DNA from: Bacteroidales bacterium | GTDB lineage: Bacteria > Bacteroidota > Bacteroidia > Bacteroidales > UBA1715 | DNA length: 64,000 bases | Assembly (NCBI GenBank): GCA_017516865.1 | Contig: JAFXAU010000031.1 | Location: 186,001-250,000, forward strand | Reading direction: 5' to 3' | Part shown: positions 44,618-54,631 of the stretch, piece by piece | How the letters are laid out: every line of letters begins with the position of its first letter | Position numbering within the stretch: position 1 is the first letter of the stretch | Position numbers and translations under genes: made by a program | The notes under the pieces: generated by a model | Seen by the model: the letters and a program-made list of their open reading frames with translations, nothing else | Databases searched by the model: none | Told to the model about the DNA's origin: nothing

Positions 44618-45574
44618 TTATACGTTTTTTTCTTTTTCAAATGCCGCTATGATTGTTGACACAAGTCTATGGCGGACGATATCTTTCTGATTAAAATTGA
44701 TCGTCGTAATGCCCTTTGTTTTTTCCAGCATCGCCACGGTTTTCGACAGACCCGAACGACTTTTGTCGGGCAGGTCAATCTGCGTCACATCGCCTGTGAC
44801 TATAAATTTGGCGTGTTCGCCCATTCTGGTCAGAAACATTTTCAACTGATTGAGCGTGGCATTTTGTGCCTCGTCTAAAATCACAAACGCGTCGTTCAAA
44901 GTCCTACCACGCATATATGCCAGCGGAGCAATTTGAATGACATTCGTATCAATGTATTCCTGCAACTTGCGAGGCTGCAACATATCCTGCAACGCATCAT
45001 ACAACGGTTGAAGGTACGGATTCAATTTGTCACGCATATCGCCAGGCAAAAAGCCAAGTTTTTCCTCTGCTTCCACAGCGGGGCGACAAAGAATAATTCT
45101 TCGTACCGCTTTATCTTTCAATGCTTTAACCGCAAGAGCCACAGCCGTATACGTCTTTCCCGTTCCCGCAGGGCCAATGGCAAACACCAAGTCATTTTCC
45201 ACGCAAAGTTCCACCATTTTCTTCTGATTCGTGGTACGGGCTTTTATTGGTTTTCCATCGTTGCCGTAGAACAAAATGTCATTGTTCGGATTTTCGCTTC
45301 CGTACAGACATTCGTTAGTTTCGTAGTTAGACAAAATATCTTGAACCTGTTGCAACGAAATGCCATGATAGCGTTGTGCATGATTCAGTATTTTTTGAAA
45401 CTGGCGGCAGAAATTGTCTATTTCCTTTTGACTACCAATCAGATGGAGCTCGTTACCCCGTGCGATTATCTTAATTTTAGGAAAATATTTCTTTATGACG
45501 TCGATTTTCTCGTTTCGCACGCCGTAAATATCCATAGGATCAACCGTGTCAATATATACAATTTGTTCCGCCAC
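44618..45574 (-). CDS. PhoH-family ATPase
   Basis: The 318-residue protein has a KH-like N-terminal region, then P-loop [20 protein letters not shown] near residue 131, and Walker [21 protein letters not shown] near 230 with the [10 protein letters not shown] motif. PhoH proteins are ATPases linked to RNA metabolism; a role with YbeY-type RNase is inferred in other bacteria. The start codon is GTG (45574), two bases after the rpe stop; an in-frame ATG exists 13 codons downstream. Part of the rpe-phoH-purC run. Confidence 0.93.
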   Translation of the reverse strand: MAEQIVYIDTVDPMDIYGVRNEKIDVIKKYFPKIKIIARGNELHLIGSQKEIDNFCRQFQKILNHAQRYHGISLQQVQDILSNYETNECLYGSENPNNDILFYGNDGKPIKARTTNQKKMVELCVENDLVFAIGPAGTGKTYTAVALAVKALKDKAVRRIILCRPAVEAEEKLGFLPGDMRDKLNPYLQPLYDALQDMLQPRKLQEYIDTNVIQIAPLAYMRGRTLNDAFVILDEAQNATLNQLKMFLTRMGEHAKFIVTGDVTQIDLPDKSRSGLSKTVAMLEKTKGITTINFNQKDIVRHRLVSTIIAAFEKEKNV

Positions 45575-45576
45575 GA

Positions 45577-46224
45577 TTACAATTTTTTCATATCACGTAT
45601 TATACTTTCAGGACTTTCTGCCGAAAATACCGCCGCACCGGCAACAACCGCATCGGCACCTGCACGAACGACTTTTTCAACATTTCCTAATCCTATTCCT
45701 CCGTCAACTTCAATCAAGCAAGACAAATTTTCTTCGGAAATCATACGTTTCACTTCGCAAATTTTCTGTAAAGAATCTTCTATAAACTTCTGACCGCCAA
45801 ATCCAGGATGAACCGACATTATCAGCACCAAATCGACGCAAGGAAGTATTTCCCGTAAAACCGCCGTAGGAGTTTCTGGATTGATGGAAACGCCTGCTTT
45901 TACGCCACATGAATGAATTAAATCAATCGTTCGTTTTAAATCCGCACACGCTTCGTAATGCACAGTAATAATTGAGGCTCCTGCATCGCGGAAACGTTCA
46001 ACGTAGCGTTCCGGATTGACAATCATCAAGTGAACGTCCAACGGCTTTTTAACAATATTGCGAATGGAATGAAGTATCGGGAAACCAAACGAAATGTTTG
46101 GAACAAACACGCCATCCATCACATCTATATGAAACCAGTCCGCCTCGCTCTCGTTCAGCATTTCAATATCTTTCTGCAGATATGCAAAATTCGACGATAA
46201 TATTGACGGTGAAACAATTGCCAT
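45577..46224 (-). CDS. rpe: Ribulose-phosphate 3-epimerase
   Basis: The enzyme interconverts ribulose-5-phosphate and xylulose-5-phosphate. The 215-residue TIM barrel shows ISPSILSSNFAYLQKDIEML, WFHIDVMDGVFVPNISFGFP, the central HPGFGGQKF and EVDGGIGLGNVEKVVRAGAD motifs. The metal-binding His and Asp residues are in place. Six bases after the DUF4924-like gene stop; likely same operon. Confidence 0.96.
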   Translation of the reverse strand: MAIVSPSILSSNFAYLQKDIEMLNESEADWFHIDVMDGVFVPNISFGFPILHSIRNIVKKPLDVHLMIVNPERYVERFRDAGASIITVHYEACADLKRTIDLIHSCGVKAGVSINPETPTAVLREILPCVDLVLIMSVHPGFGGQKFIEDSLQKICEVKRMISEENLSCLIEVDGGIGLGNVEKVVRAGADAVVAGAAVFSAESPESIIRDMKKL

Positions 46225-46229
46225 AGTAT

Positions 46230-46769
46230 CTAATTTAAATCTACTTCTAATTCTCCTTCTTCGTACTTTTTATACTTTAACGCCAATGCCGACAGCAATT
46301 CCGAGAATGTCTTCACCGCTTGTTCGGTGGCTGCCGTCACTTCTTTTTTCTGTATTCTCAATAGTAATACACCGTACAATCCTGTAAAACAAGCATCTAT
46401 CTCGTTTCGCACATAACCGTCGGAATGGTTTATTATCTCGGTTATATGTGGCATGGCTGCTGTGAACAATTCTTTGTATTTTGCTTCGGCGGGATTTTGC
46501 AACAACTTGATATTCAGCGTAGACAAATCTTGAACAAGTTCTTTCAACTGCATTAAATGCCCTTTCTTCTGAATACCCTCGGCCTTCATTGCATCTGCCA
46601 TATCCTGATACCATTGTCTGACCTTCGGCATTTCCAACGGTGACAAATTAAAGCCACGCATCAACACATCAACGTCAAAATTACATGCTCTGAGCATGTC
46701 TTCCAACTGCCACATATACAACACGTATTCAGCAATATTTTCTTGACGTTTTTGCTTGGCGATAAGCAT
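46230..46769 (-). CDS. DUF4924-like hypothetical protein
   Basis: A 179-residue soluble helical protein that begins MLIAKQKRQENIAEYVLYMW QLEDMLR. It resembles the uncharacterised DUF4924 family of Bacteroidota. No catalytic motif is visible. It is the first gene of the rpe-phoH-purC run, with its own promoter at 46789-46796. Confidence 0.75.
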   Translation of the reverse strand: MLIAKQKRQENIAEYVLYMWQLEDMLRACNFDVDVLMRGFNLSPLEMPKVRQWYQDMADAMKAEGIQKKGHLMQLKELVQDLSTLNIKLLQNPAEAKYKELFTAAMPHITEIINHSDGYVRNEIDACFTGLYGVLLLRIQKKEVTAATEQAVKTFSELLSALALKYKKYEEGELEVDLN

Positions 46770-46788
46770 AATTACTCTTTATATATTG

Positions 46789-46796
46789 CAAAATTA
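46789..46796 (-). promoter_or_regulatory. -7 promoter box TAATTTTG for DUF4924-rpe-phoH-purC
   Basis: Perfect TAnnTTTG box 19 bases before the ATG at 46769. Confidence 0.55.
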
Positions 46797-46930
46797 GAAT
46801 TTTCCGTCAATTCAACCGACGGGTATATTCATAAAGTATTAAACACTTTTCAAGCAGTTTTTAACAACAAAAACACAAATCCGGCCAAACTTCATTGAAC
46901 ATTGTGAATTGTGCATTATACATTTTTTCA

Positions 46931-46938
46931 TATTTTTG
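46931..46938 (+). promoter_or_regulatory. -7 promoter box TATTTTTG for the beta-galactosidase-like gene
   Basis: Perfect TAnnTTTG box 16 bases before the ATG at 46955. It supports that start and excludes an upstream ATG at 46895, which lies before the box. Confidence 0.6.
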
Positions 46939-46954
46939 TCTAAAAGATTATATT

Positions 46955-49846
46955 ATGCGAAAAATATTTGTTTTCTGTTTTTTTATTGCTTGTCTATCCG
47001 CTTGTTCGTCAAAAATTTCGATTGACGAAAGTCAAAGCGACAGAGTTATCATTTCTTTAAATAAAGACTGGAAATTTGCACTCGGACACACATACGACCG
47101 TTCTGTGGATTTCAACAACGGAACTTCATATTTTTCATACGTAACAAAAGCTGGATTCGGCGACGGACCTGCGAATGCGGGGTTCGACGACAGAATGTGG
47201 CGCACCGTTGACGTTCCCCACGACTGGTGCGTGGAACTGCCGTTTGCACCCAATGGCAGCGTGAGCCACGGTTCGAAAGCGATTGGAAAGAATTATCCCG
47301 AAAACAGTATCGGCTGGTATCGAAAAACATTTTTTGCTGATTCAACGTGGATTGGCAGGAAAATTTCGGTGGAATTTGAAGGTGTTTTCCGTAATTCAAA
47401 AGTCTGGCTGAATGGATTTTACCTTGGCGAAGAACCGAGCGGCTACACGAGTTTCAACTACGATTTAACGGAATACCTCAACTTTGGCGGCGAAAATGTA
47501 CTTGCCGTCCGTGCCGACGCTTCGTTTGAAGAGGGCTGGTTTTACGAAGGAGCAGGAATTTACCGAAACGTGAATCTTATAGTGACAAATCCCGTGCATA
47601 TCGCCCGAAACGGCACATTCGTCACCACCGATAAAATCAGCGATTCCAAAGCAGATTTGACTGCACGCACGACTATTCAAAACGAAACAAATACGGCACA
47701 AAAAATTATTGTGGTTGAAAAAATTCTCGATGCCGAACAGTCAATTGTCGCTGAAAATCAATCAAATGAAATTGAAATCAAGCCATTTTCATCGCACTGT
47801 GTTCGTACAAATTTTTCTGTAAAAAATCCCCAATTATGGGAAGTGTGGGATTATGGAACGCCATATTTATACACTGTAAAAACCTACGTTTACAATGTTG
47901 ATTCCCAAAAAGTTACAGACAAATATTCAACGCAAGTCGGAATCAGAACAGTGGCTTTCGATGCACAAAAGGGATTTTTCCTGAACGGTCGTCCGCTGAA
48001 AGTTCGCGGGGTGTGTCTCCATCAAGACCACGCCGGCGTTGGTGTGGCACTTACGCCGTCAATTCAGGAATTTCGCATAGCAAAGATGCAGGAAATGGGC
48101 TGTAACGCCATCCGCACGTCGCACAATCCCGCCTCGCCCGATTTCTTGAAAGCGTGCGACAAAATGGGAATGTTGGTAATGGAAGAAGCAAGATTGATGG
48201 GTATCAACAAGTTACATCAGCACAACATAGAAGAAATGATTTGTCGTGACCGCAATCATCCGTCAATTTTTATTTGGTCGCTCGGCAACGAAGAATGGGC
48301 AATTGAGGGCAACGAAAAAGGTGCTATGATAGCCCGCAATATGGAAAACTTTGCCCGTCAGCTTGATTCTACCCGTGCATTTACCATTGCTTCGAGCGGT
48401 GGTTGGGACAACGGCATCGGCAAAGCGACCGAAGTATGCGGTATCAATTATATTTCGCACGGCGACGTGATTGGTCACCACGAAAAATATCCCAATCAGC
48501 CGTTGATTGGCACGGAAGAAAGTAACACCGAACGTACCCGTGGCATTTACGAAACCAACGACAGCAAATGTTGGATGGCACGCGCACAAGTACATCCGCA
48601 GGATTCGGGAATGTGCAAGGCTTGGAAATTCTACGACTCCAATCCGTGGGCATCGGGATTGTTTTACTGGACAGGGTTGGATTACCGCGGAGAACCCACG
48701 CCATACGAATATCCTGCCGTAGTGTCGCAATTTGGAATCACCGACCTTTGTGGCTACGAAAAAGATAATTTCTACTATCTGCAATCGTGGTGGACGGAAA
48801 AACCTGTGCTTCACATTGCCACAAACTGGAATTATTCACAGCAAACCGACAGTACTGAAATTCTCGTGTATTCCAACTGTCCCGAAGTTGAATTGTTTGT
48901 AAACGAAACGTCCGTCGGCAAACAAACGATAGAAAAGAACGACTACGCACAATGGACTGTAAAATATGCTCCCGGAACTATTTCCGCCATCGGCTACGAC
49001 AAAGACGGAAACCGTATTTGTGGCGAAAACGACGGCAAATCGTCGGGCATTTCAAAAATTCAGACCAACTTAGAAAAACAATCCATCACCCTTGAAGCAT
49101 ATTCCACATCTGTTGCCGAAAACGATGTGGCAATTATCACGGCAACCATCCGTGACGAACACGGCAACGTGGTTCCTACAGCAATGAACACACTAACATT
49201 CTCTGTTGATGGTCAAGGAGAAATCATCGGCGTGGGCAACGGAAATCCTTCGAGCCATGAACCCGAAGTTTTCATTGATACATATTCTTTTGCTAAAATA
49301 TCGGGATTAAAAGAATTGACTGTCAATAATTTACAAAACCGACCAGAAACGGCATTACATTATAATTATACCTCGTGGATTCCTGCATTTTCAAACGAGC
49401 CAAAGGATTGGCTGGAATACACCGACACGCTCAAAGTCATTCGTGGCGTGTTCACAATCGACAGCCTAACCGAATCGACCATAGTAACGCTGTTTGCCAA
49501 AAGTATTTTAGATAATCAGTCAATCTTTGTAAACGGACATTTACTGCAGGCAAATCTGCCGCAAAGCGACAAACTGCCGTCTGTTGAAATACCGAAATCA
49601 TATCTCAATCAAGGAATTAACGAATTTACAGTTACGGGACAAAAGTTACATCGACCAAATCAATGGGATTTTCCGAATCAAGACCCAGGCGTTGTTCAAA
49701 TTATTCACAAAGCACCAAAAACAACCCGAAATCTATTCAATGGCTACGCACAAGTTTTGGTACGAATTACCGACTCATCAAGTACAACGACAATCAGGGC
49801 CACTGCAGAGGGGCTGCCGGCAGTTGAATTGGAAATAAACAAATAA
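46955..49846 (+). CDS. Glycoside hydrolase family 2 beta-galactosidase-like lipoprotein
   Basis: From the ATG at 46955 the protein is 963 residues with a lipoprotein signal (MRKIFVFCFFIACLSACSSK). The GH2 sandwich, immunoglobulin-like and TIM-barrel domains follow. The acid/base motif GNEEWA has Glu near residue 445 and the nucleophile region IGTEESNTER has Glu near 520. After ~600 there is a DUF4982-like domain and further beta domains (CBM-like or Ig-like). It is an exported enzyme for a beta-galactoside or related glycan. No SusCD pair is beside it, so it is not in a canonical PUL in this window. Confidence 0.9.
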   Translation: MRKIFVFCFFIACLSACSSKISIDESQSDRVIISLNKDWKFALGHTYDRSVDFNNGTSYFSYVTKAGFGDGPANAGFDDRMWRTVDVPHDWCVELPFAPNGSVSHGSKAIGKNYPENSIGWYRKTFFADSTWIGRKISVEFEGVFRNSKVWLNGFYLGEEPSGYTSFNYDLTEYLNFGGENVLAVRADASFEEGWFYEGAGIYRNVNLIVTNPVHIARNGTFVTTDKISDSKADLTARTTIQNETNTAQKIIVVEKILDAEQSIVAENQSNEIEIKPFSSHCVRTNFSVKNPQLWEVWDYGTPYLYTVKTYVYNVDSQKVTDKYSTQVGIRTVAFDAQKGFFLNGRPLKVRGVCLHQDHAGVGVALTPSIQEFRIAKMQEMGCNAIRTSHNPASPDFLKACDKMGMLVMEEARLMGINKLHQHNIEEMICRDRNHPSIFIWSLGNEEWAIEGNEKGAMIARNMENFARQLDSTRAFTIASSGGWDNGIGKATEVCGINYISHGDVIGHHEKYPNQPLIGTEESNTERTRGIYETNDSKCWMARAQVHPQDSGMCKAWKFYDSNPWASGLFYWTGLDYRGEPTPYEYPAVVSQFGITDLCGYEKDNFYYLQSWWTEKPVLHIATNWNYSQQTDSTEILVYSNCPEVELFVNETSVGKQTIEKNDYAQWTVKYAPGTISAIGYDKDGNRICGENDGKSSGISKIQTNLEKQSITLEAYSTSVAENDVAIITATIRDEHGNVVPTAMNTLTFSVDGQGEIIGVGNGNPSSHEPEVFIDTYSFAKISGLKELTVNNLQNRPETALHYNYTSWIPAFSNEPKDWLEYTDTLKVIRGVFTIDSLTESTIVTLFAKSILDNQSIFVNGHLLQANLPQSDKLPSVEIPKSYLNQGINEFTVTGQKLHRPNQWDFPNQDPGVVQIIHKAPKTTRNLFNGYAQVLVRITDSSSTTTIRATAEGLPAVELEINK

Positions 49847-49898
49847 GCAATTATTGTAGTCAACGCGATAAGGGACAAGGATTCCAAGAACATTATGC

Positions 49899-50528
49899 CT
49901 ATCGCGGAGAAATTGTTCCGAAATCAATTGATTCAAGATATTGTTTCGATTCTGGTCCCAAATTGCATAACAAATCAAGTATACTTAAATTGGGAATGAA
50001 ACCAAATTTATAATCAAATACCTGCGGATATTCTGGGAAATGAACGTCAGGAGTCGTCACTTTCGGACTAATTGTATATCTAAAATCCTGATTCTCTGTA
50101 TGTAAAGGGACAAAATTCTCACTATACGTAATTGTATGAGGAATTTTTAGCAGATTCAATATACAATCGAGCAATTCGGTGTTGTAATCTATCAGGAAAT
50201 CAAATTGTTGTGTAAAAAATCGTTCTATATCGTCAACATAATATTCAAAATATGGCGACGAATTATAGGCAGACCGAATTGCATTCCAATGTTCTGCGTT
50301 CCAACGGTCGTGGTAGGCAAGTCTTACGTCCTTGAGCAATGTTTTACAGCCCTGCGACTTTTCAACAGGAACTATCAAATCGAGCGGTCCGTTTGACGAT
50401 AATATACGAGAACGGTTTCTGTACGACTGCTTTACATAATGCTCCCACTGCTCCATCTTTGTGGCTCCATTTTTACAAAGTAACGCAACATACTGAATAG
50501 GAGGAAGATATGCGGTAGAGAGAATCAT
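49899..50528 (-). CDS. WbqC-family protein
   Basis: A 209-residue protein of the WbqC-like family: LSTAYLPPIQYVALLCKNGA, QSYRNRSRILSSNGPLDLIV, the VRLAYHDRWNAEHWNAIRSA YNSSPYFEYY block and the final FIPNLSILDLLCNLGPES. Members are found in O-antigen and lipid gene sets, but the activity is not clear. It is convergent with the beta-galactosidase gene, with 52 bases between them. Confidence 0.85.
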   Translation of the reverse strand: MILSTAYLPPIQYVALLCKNGATKMEQWEHYVKQSYRNRSRILSSNGPLDLIVPVEKSQGCKTLLKDVRLAYHDRWNAEHWNAIRSAYNSSPYFEYYVDDIERFFTQQFDFLIDYNTELLDCILNLLKIPHTITYSENFVPLHTENQDFRYTISPKVTTPDVHFPEYPQVFDYKFGFIPNLSILDLLCNLGPESKQYLESIDFGTISPR

Positions 50529-50587
50529 TTATTTCGATTTAGATTACGTATAATTTTGAATGCAAAAATATACTTTTTCTTTAAATC

Positions 50588-51775
50588 CTACTCTAAATCG
50601 GAAACAAGTCTAACCGACAATCCTATATGGCGAGAATCGTAATCACTGGCATACACGCCATAATCATTAAAACTCAACATATATGAATAACCTTTATTAT
50701 ATGAGGAGATTGACCAATATCGTCCAATTAAACCAATAGAATCAACATACGAACCATAACGAAAGCCAGCTGCGGGCAAAAACAACGCACCATGTTCCTC
50801 CATTTTACTCCACGAACTAACAGTAAATGTGTTCTTTTCTATTGATTTAAATCCCGGAACAAAATTCACCTCTGATGGACTTATCCAATTATCGGGTAGA
50901 ATGACTACACCTTTGACACCATTAACAACAGCAATTCCACACAATAATTGGGCATCTGTTCTTAATTTTACAACATACTGCCATTCGCTACTAGTAAGAG
51001 TTCGCCACAATCCTCGTTTTCCACCTGATATTTCATTAAATATTCCCCAGTCAATCGGCGATTTTTCTTCGTCGTTTCCTTCATAAAAATAATTAGAAGG
51101 TTCTGTATCAACAGAATAAGGTTGAAAAGATTTTACTCCATCTTCCCATCCAGACGTTCCCCAACCAAATAAATCAATCCAACCAGAATAATCTGCCGAA
51201 CTATTTCGATTATCCACACCAATAACTTGCCACTGCTGTTCGGCAAATTTCCATATTCCTTTCTTTGCACAATACTGTAAATTGCCCTGCGAAAAAACAA
51301 CTTTCTTATTTTCCGATACCGAAAAATAGCCTCGAAGAGCTCCTTTTACATAATCATAGGTATTGACAGACTTTGTTTTAAAACGGAAAGCGCGTCCATA
51401 CGTTTTTCCATTAACATTCGAGGCATAGGCACGAACAAAATATTCCGTATCTGGTTTCAATCCAATAAATCTATCCGAAAACAATGACAAATGCATATTA
51501 TAGTGCGATGTACTTGTTATTGCCTTTTTAAAAGTCACATCTTCAGAAAAACCGATACAAAAACCCGATTCGAGAACCAAATAACCACCTCCATCATCCT
51601 TAATCCTAACCTGAACAGTCACTGCATTGAATGTAACATCTACAATCTCAACGTCTTCCAACTTCGGGATTTTGGATAAATTTGTGTGTTTGCGTAATTT
51701 TGTACGATTCTTTATATAGCTACTCAATACAAAAACGCAAATTAACAATATTATAAGCAACAATATTAATTTCAT
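50588..51775 (-). CDS. Membrane-anchored protein with 'SQGNLQY' domain
   Basis: A 395-residue protein with an N-terminal hydrophobic anchor (MKLILLLIILLICVFVLSSY). A fibronectin-like region follows (EDVEIVDVTFNAVTVQVRI, PDTEYFVRAYASNVNGKTYG). From ~155 it has KKVVFSQGNLQYCAKKGIWK F, EQQWQVIGVDNRN, and later GALFLPAAGFRYGSY and YSYMLSFNDYGVYASD, the same module as the protein at 22247-23866. This module is frequent in exported Bacteroidales proteins; function unknown. Confidence 0.7.
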   Translation of the reverse strand: MKLILLLIILLICVFVLSSYIKNRTKLRKHTNLSKIPKLEDVEIVDVTFNAVTVQVRIKDDGGGYLVLESGFCIGFSEDVTFKKAITSTSHYNMHLSLFSDRFIGLKPDTEYFVRAYASNVNGKTYGRAFRFKTKSVNTYDYVKGALRGYFSVSENKKVVFSQGNLQYCAKKGIWKFAEQQWQVIGVDNRNSSADYSGWIDLFGWGTSGWEDGVKSFQPYSVDTEPSNYFYEGNDEEKSPIDWGIFNEISGGKRGLWRTLTSSEWQYVVKLRTDAQLLCGIAVVNGVKGVVILPDNWISPSEVNFVPGFKSIEKNTFTVSSWSKMEEHGALFLPAAGFRYGSYVDSIGLIGRYWSISSYNKGYSYMLSFNDYGVYASDYDSRHIGLSVRLVSDLE

Positions 51776-52075
51776 ATTTTCAACGTAAGGAAATAAAATT
51801 CAATTACATCAATTTAAATTTAACACATTCACTCTAAATATTTTATCCGCATTTAAAACACATTTTACCTTATCTACCATCAACAGAAAGAGTAAAAAAA
51901 ATAATAAATACGCGGCAAAGATATAAAAGTATTTTTATCTCACTCAACACAAACTAATTTTTATGAGTTCAAAAAAAAAAAAAAAACATATTTTTATATT
52001 TTTAAACAAAACACAAGCTATTCCGTTGACTTTGAATAAAATCAACAGAATAATCAGATTACAATAAAAGAAAGG
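51776..52075. other. AT-rich gene-free stretch with leader/promoter of the 50588-51775 gene
   Basis: No coding sequence. On the minus strand a box TATCTTTG at 51916-51923 with a TTG 21 bases upstream could drive the downstream gene with a leader of about 135 bases. A run of 16 A lies at about 51969-51984. No structured RNA motif was recognised. Confidence 0.5.
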
Positions 52076-53494
52076 CTAATTCTTATGAATCATGTTAAAT
52101 ATTCGGCTCCAGCGAATACTTGACGGGAATGGCTTGTTTTGTTCCGAAGAGAACCAAATTACAACCGCTTTACCAACAATATGGTCTTCGGGTACAAATC
52201 CCCAAAAACGAGAATCTTGAGAGTTATCTCTATTGTCTCCCATCATCCAATAATAATTCTGTTTAAACGTATAACTATCAGCAACCTGACCGTTTATATA
52301 AATAACGTCGTCCTTAACTTCGAGCGTGTTTGCTTCGTACAGTTCAATTATACGTTTGTACAACGGAAGATTATTGAGGGACAGAGTAACAGTCATATCT
52401 TTTTGCGGAATCACAAGCGGGCCAAAATAATCTTTATTCCAATTGTAGCGAATGTCTTGAGGAAAGCATTCTTTATATCTCACCCCTTTAGGCATTTCAT
52501 ATTTTCGAATGTTTTGAACCGACCGCAATTTTTTCAAATCTTCTACCTGCGAGTCGTTCAACAACATGACATACCCTTTATCGATATACCCGAATTCACG
52601 GATGTTCAGTTTTTCAAAGAAAGCCGGTTTCAATGGTGCGGAGACTTCAACGTCGTATCGGAACTGAATCTGCGGAATATTTTTTTGTGGTTTTCCATTG
52701 ACGAAAACGTGCCCGCCAATCACCTCCAACGTATCGCCGGCAACGGCCACACAACGTTTTATGTAATTCTCACGTTTATCGAGCGGTCTTACGACAATGG
52801 AATCTTTGAAATATTCATCAAAACAGTCCTTCATTGACGAAGATTGAGCCATTATAGTATTCAAACGATTATAATCTCGCTGCGACAACGGATACAATGT
52901 CGAATCTTCTATAAAATCTCGTTTTACTTGATAATAACTTTGATTCTGTCGTGTCAATATCACAGTGTCGCCTTCGGGGAAATTAAAAACAACAATATCG
53001 TCGTTTTTCAGTTTGTCGAAACCAGCCATTCTTTCGTATGGGCGTTTCCAAATTTCTGAATACGACTTCTTCATTCCATTCGAAAACGGCATGGAATGAT
53101 GCACGAACGGAAACGACAACGGCGTCATCGGTTTGCGAGGTCCGTAGTTGCATTTGCTGACAAACAAATAATCGCCCACCAACATCGTCCCCTCCATCGA
53201 CGAGGTTGGAATCGTATATGCTTCGAAGAAGAAAATCCTAATGAATGAAGCGGCAATGACAGCAAAGATAATTGCATCAACCCAGCCCATCAACCAAACG
53301 CCAAAAGCAGTTCTGGGTTTATAGATTTTCCAGAATGCCCATGGAACTTTTTTCGTCACACACATGTCGAAAATCACGCCAAGTCCCAGCAGCCACCAGA
53401 AATTTCCAAGCCAAATGACGAATAGCAACCAACATACGGCAGAGACACCGAATATAAACCATTTATTCTTTATAAATTCCAATATCTTTGCCAT
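52076..53494 (-). CDS. lepB: Signal peptidase I
   Basis: A 472-residue S26A peptidase, longer than E. coli LepB because of an insert typical of Bacteroidota. Two or three N-terminal membrane segments are followed by the catalytic serine motif TIPTSSMEGTMLVGDYLF (Ser99), the lysine motif NYIKRCVAVAGDTLEV near residue 245, and the final MMGDNRDNSQDSRFWGFVPE box. It cleaves signal peptides of exported proteins at the outer face of the inner membrane. It starts ten bases after the dapB stop, so the two are co-transcribed. Confidence 0.95.
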   Translation of the reverse strand: MAKILEFIKNKWFIFGVSAVCWLLFVIWLGNFWWLLGLGVIFDMCVTKKVPWAFWKIYKPRTAFGVWLMGWVDAIIFAVIAASFIRIFFFEAYTIPTSSMEGTMLVGDYLFVSKCNYGPRKPMTPLSFPFVHHSMPFSNGMKKSYSEIWKRPYERMAGFDKLKNDDIVVFNFPEGDTVILTRQNQSYYQVKRDFIEDSTLYPLSQRDYNRLNTIMAQSSSMKDCFDEYFKDSIVVRPLDKRENYIKRCVAVAGDTLEVIGGHVFVNGKPQKNIPQIQFRYDVEVSAPLKPAFFEKLNIREFGYIDKGYVMLLNDSQVEDLKKLRSVQNIRKYEMPKGVRYKECFPQDIRYNWNKDYFGPLVIPQKDMTVTLSLNNLPLYKRIIELYEANTLEVKDDVIYINGQVADSYTFKQNYYWMMGDNRDNSQDSRFWGFVPEDHIVGKAVVIWFSSEQNKPFPSSIRWSRIFNMIHKN

Positions 53495-53504
53495 AGCGAG
53501 CCAA

Positions 53505-54221
53505 TTATATATTCAACAGATCCTTCATGCCGAACACGCCAGTCTTTCCTTGTACGAACTCAGCAGCCAACACAGCACCGAAAGCCAAACCTCTACGAGA
53601 CTTTGCACTATGTTTTATTTCAATCACATCTTCTGCCGAATCGTATTCAACGACATGAATTCCGGGAACCGTTCCAATACGTTTCGAAACAATCTGAAGT
53701 TCCTCGGTTGTCTTAAATTCATTCAATCTCCATGATTTTTTCCGCTCAACTTCGGCAAGAATGTCATTTGCAATTGTAATTGCCGTACCACTTGGAGCGT
53801 CAAGTTTTTGGTTGTGATGCGTCTCTTCCACACAAACATCGTATTGCGGGAATGCATTCATTATAGCCGCCAATTTTTTATTTATTTCAAAGAAAATATT
53901 GACACCAAGACTATAATTTGAAGAGTAAAAGAATGTGCTTCCGTATTGTTTACACAACGAAACAACCTCGTCGTAGCGTTCCAACCAGCCCGTCGAACCA
54001 GAAACTACCGGCACGTGAGCCTTGAAGCACTGAATATAATTATTTACAGCAGTTGCAGGAGTCGTAAATTCAATCGCCACATCGGCTTTCTGAAGATTTT
54101 CTACAGTAAAATCCTGCTGATTATTTATGTCGATGGTCAAAACCACAGAATGACCGCGTTCCAACGCAATCTTCTCAATCTCCTTGCCCATCTTTCCGTA
54201 TCCTACAAGTGCTATTTTCAT
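53505..54221 (-). CDS. dapB: 4-hydroxy-tetrahydrodipicolinate reductase
   Basis: DapB acts in lysine and diaminopimelate synthesis. The start is the ATG at 54221 (MKIALVGYGKMGKEIEKIAL, 238 residues); a longer frame runs through the terminator upstream. Nucleotide site GYGKMGKE is at ~8-15; the substrate motif EETHHNQKLDAPSGTAI is present with the catalytic HH. Located between the ribosomal terminator and lepB. Confidence 0.95.
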   Translation of the reverse strand: MKIALVGYGKMGKEIEKIALERGHSVVLTIDINNQQDFTVENLQKADVAIEFTTPATAVNNYIQCFKAHVPVVSGSTGWLERYDEVVSLCKQYGSTFFYSSNYSLGVNIFFEINKKLAAIMNAFPQYDVCVEETHHNQKLDAPSGTAITIANDILAEVERKKSWRLNEFKTTEELQIVSKRIGTVPGIHVVEYDSAEDVIEIKHSAKSRRGLAFGAVLAAEFVQGKTGVFGMKDLLNI

Positions 54222-54233
54222 AATGAACGTATT

Positions 54234-54262
54234 AAAAAAAGGGGAAGCTTTACGGCTTCCCC
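54234..54262 (-). terminator. Rho-independent terminator after rplT
   Basis: Perfect 8-bp stem GGGGAAGC / GCTTCCCC with a 6-base loop (54241-54262), followed on the minus strand by seven T. It ends the thrS-infC-rpmI-rplT operon before dapB. Confidence 0.9.
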
Positions 54263-54283
54263 GGAAAATCAAATAATTATAAG

Positions 54284-54631
54284 TTATTTCTTAACAACTT
54301 TAACAATTGCCTCGAAAGCGTCGGCATTGTTCATTGCCAAGTCCGCAAGAACTTTACGGTTGATTACCACATTGTTCTTCGCCAACTCGCCCATGAACTG
54401 AGAATAAGTCATTCCATACGCACGAACGCCTGCATTGATTCTTTGAATCCACAATGCTCTGAAGCTTCTCTTTTTGTTTTTTCTATCTCTGTACGCATAT
54501 TGCAAACCTTTTTCAAGGGTGTTTTTCGCAACTGTGTACACATTTTTTCTGTCACCAAAGTTACCTCTGGTCTGTTTTAAAATTTTCTTTCTGCGTGCTC
54601 TCGACGCTACATTGTTTACTGATCTAGGCAT
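54284..54631 (-). CDS. rplT: Large ribosomal subunit protein bL20
   Basis: The 115-residue protein has the full L20 pattern: [40 protein letters not shown] and [11 protein letters not shown] at the end. It binds 23S rRNA early in assembly. L20 represses its own operon in other bacteria; a candidate structured element is in the gap before it. Confidence 0.98.
   Translation of the reverse strand: MPRSVNNVASRARRKKILKQTRGNFGDRKNVYTVAKNTLEKGLQYAYRDRKNKKRSFRALWIQRINAGVRAYGMTYSQFMGELAKNNVVINRKVLADLAMNNADAFEAIVKVVKK

Noticed and set aside
46895-46954. Upstream ATG for the GH2 gene
   Set aside because: It lies before the -7 box at 46931-46938 and would hide the lipoprotein signal peptide.
51960-51990. 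Run of 16 A as a phase-variation tract
   Set aside because: It is in a gene-free stretch, not within codons or between promoter elements, so no switching effect can be argued.
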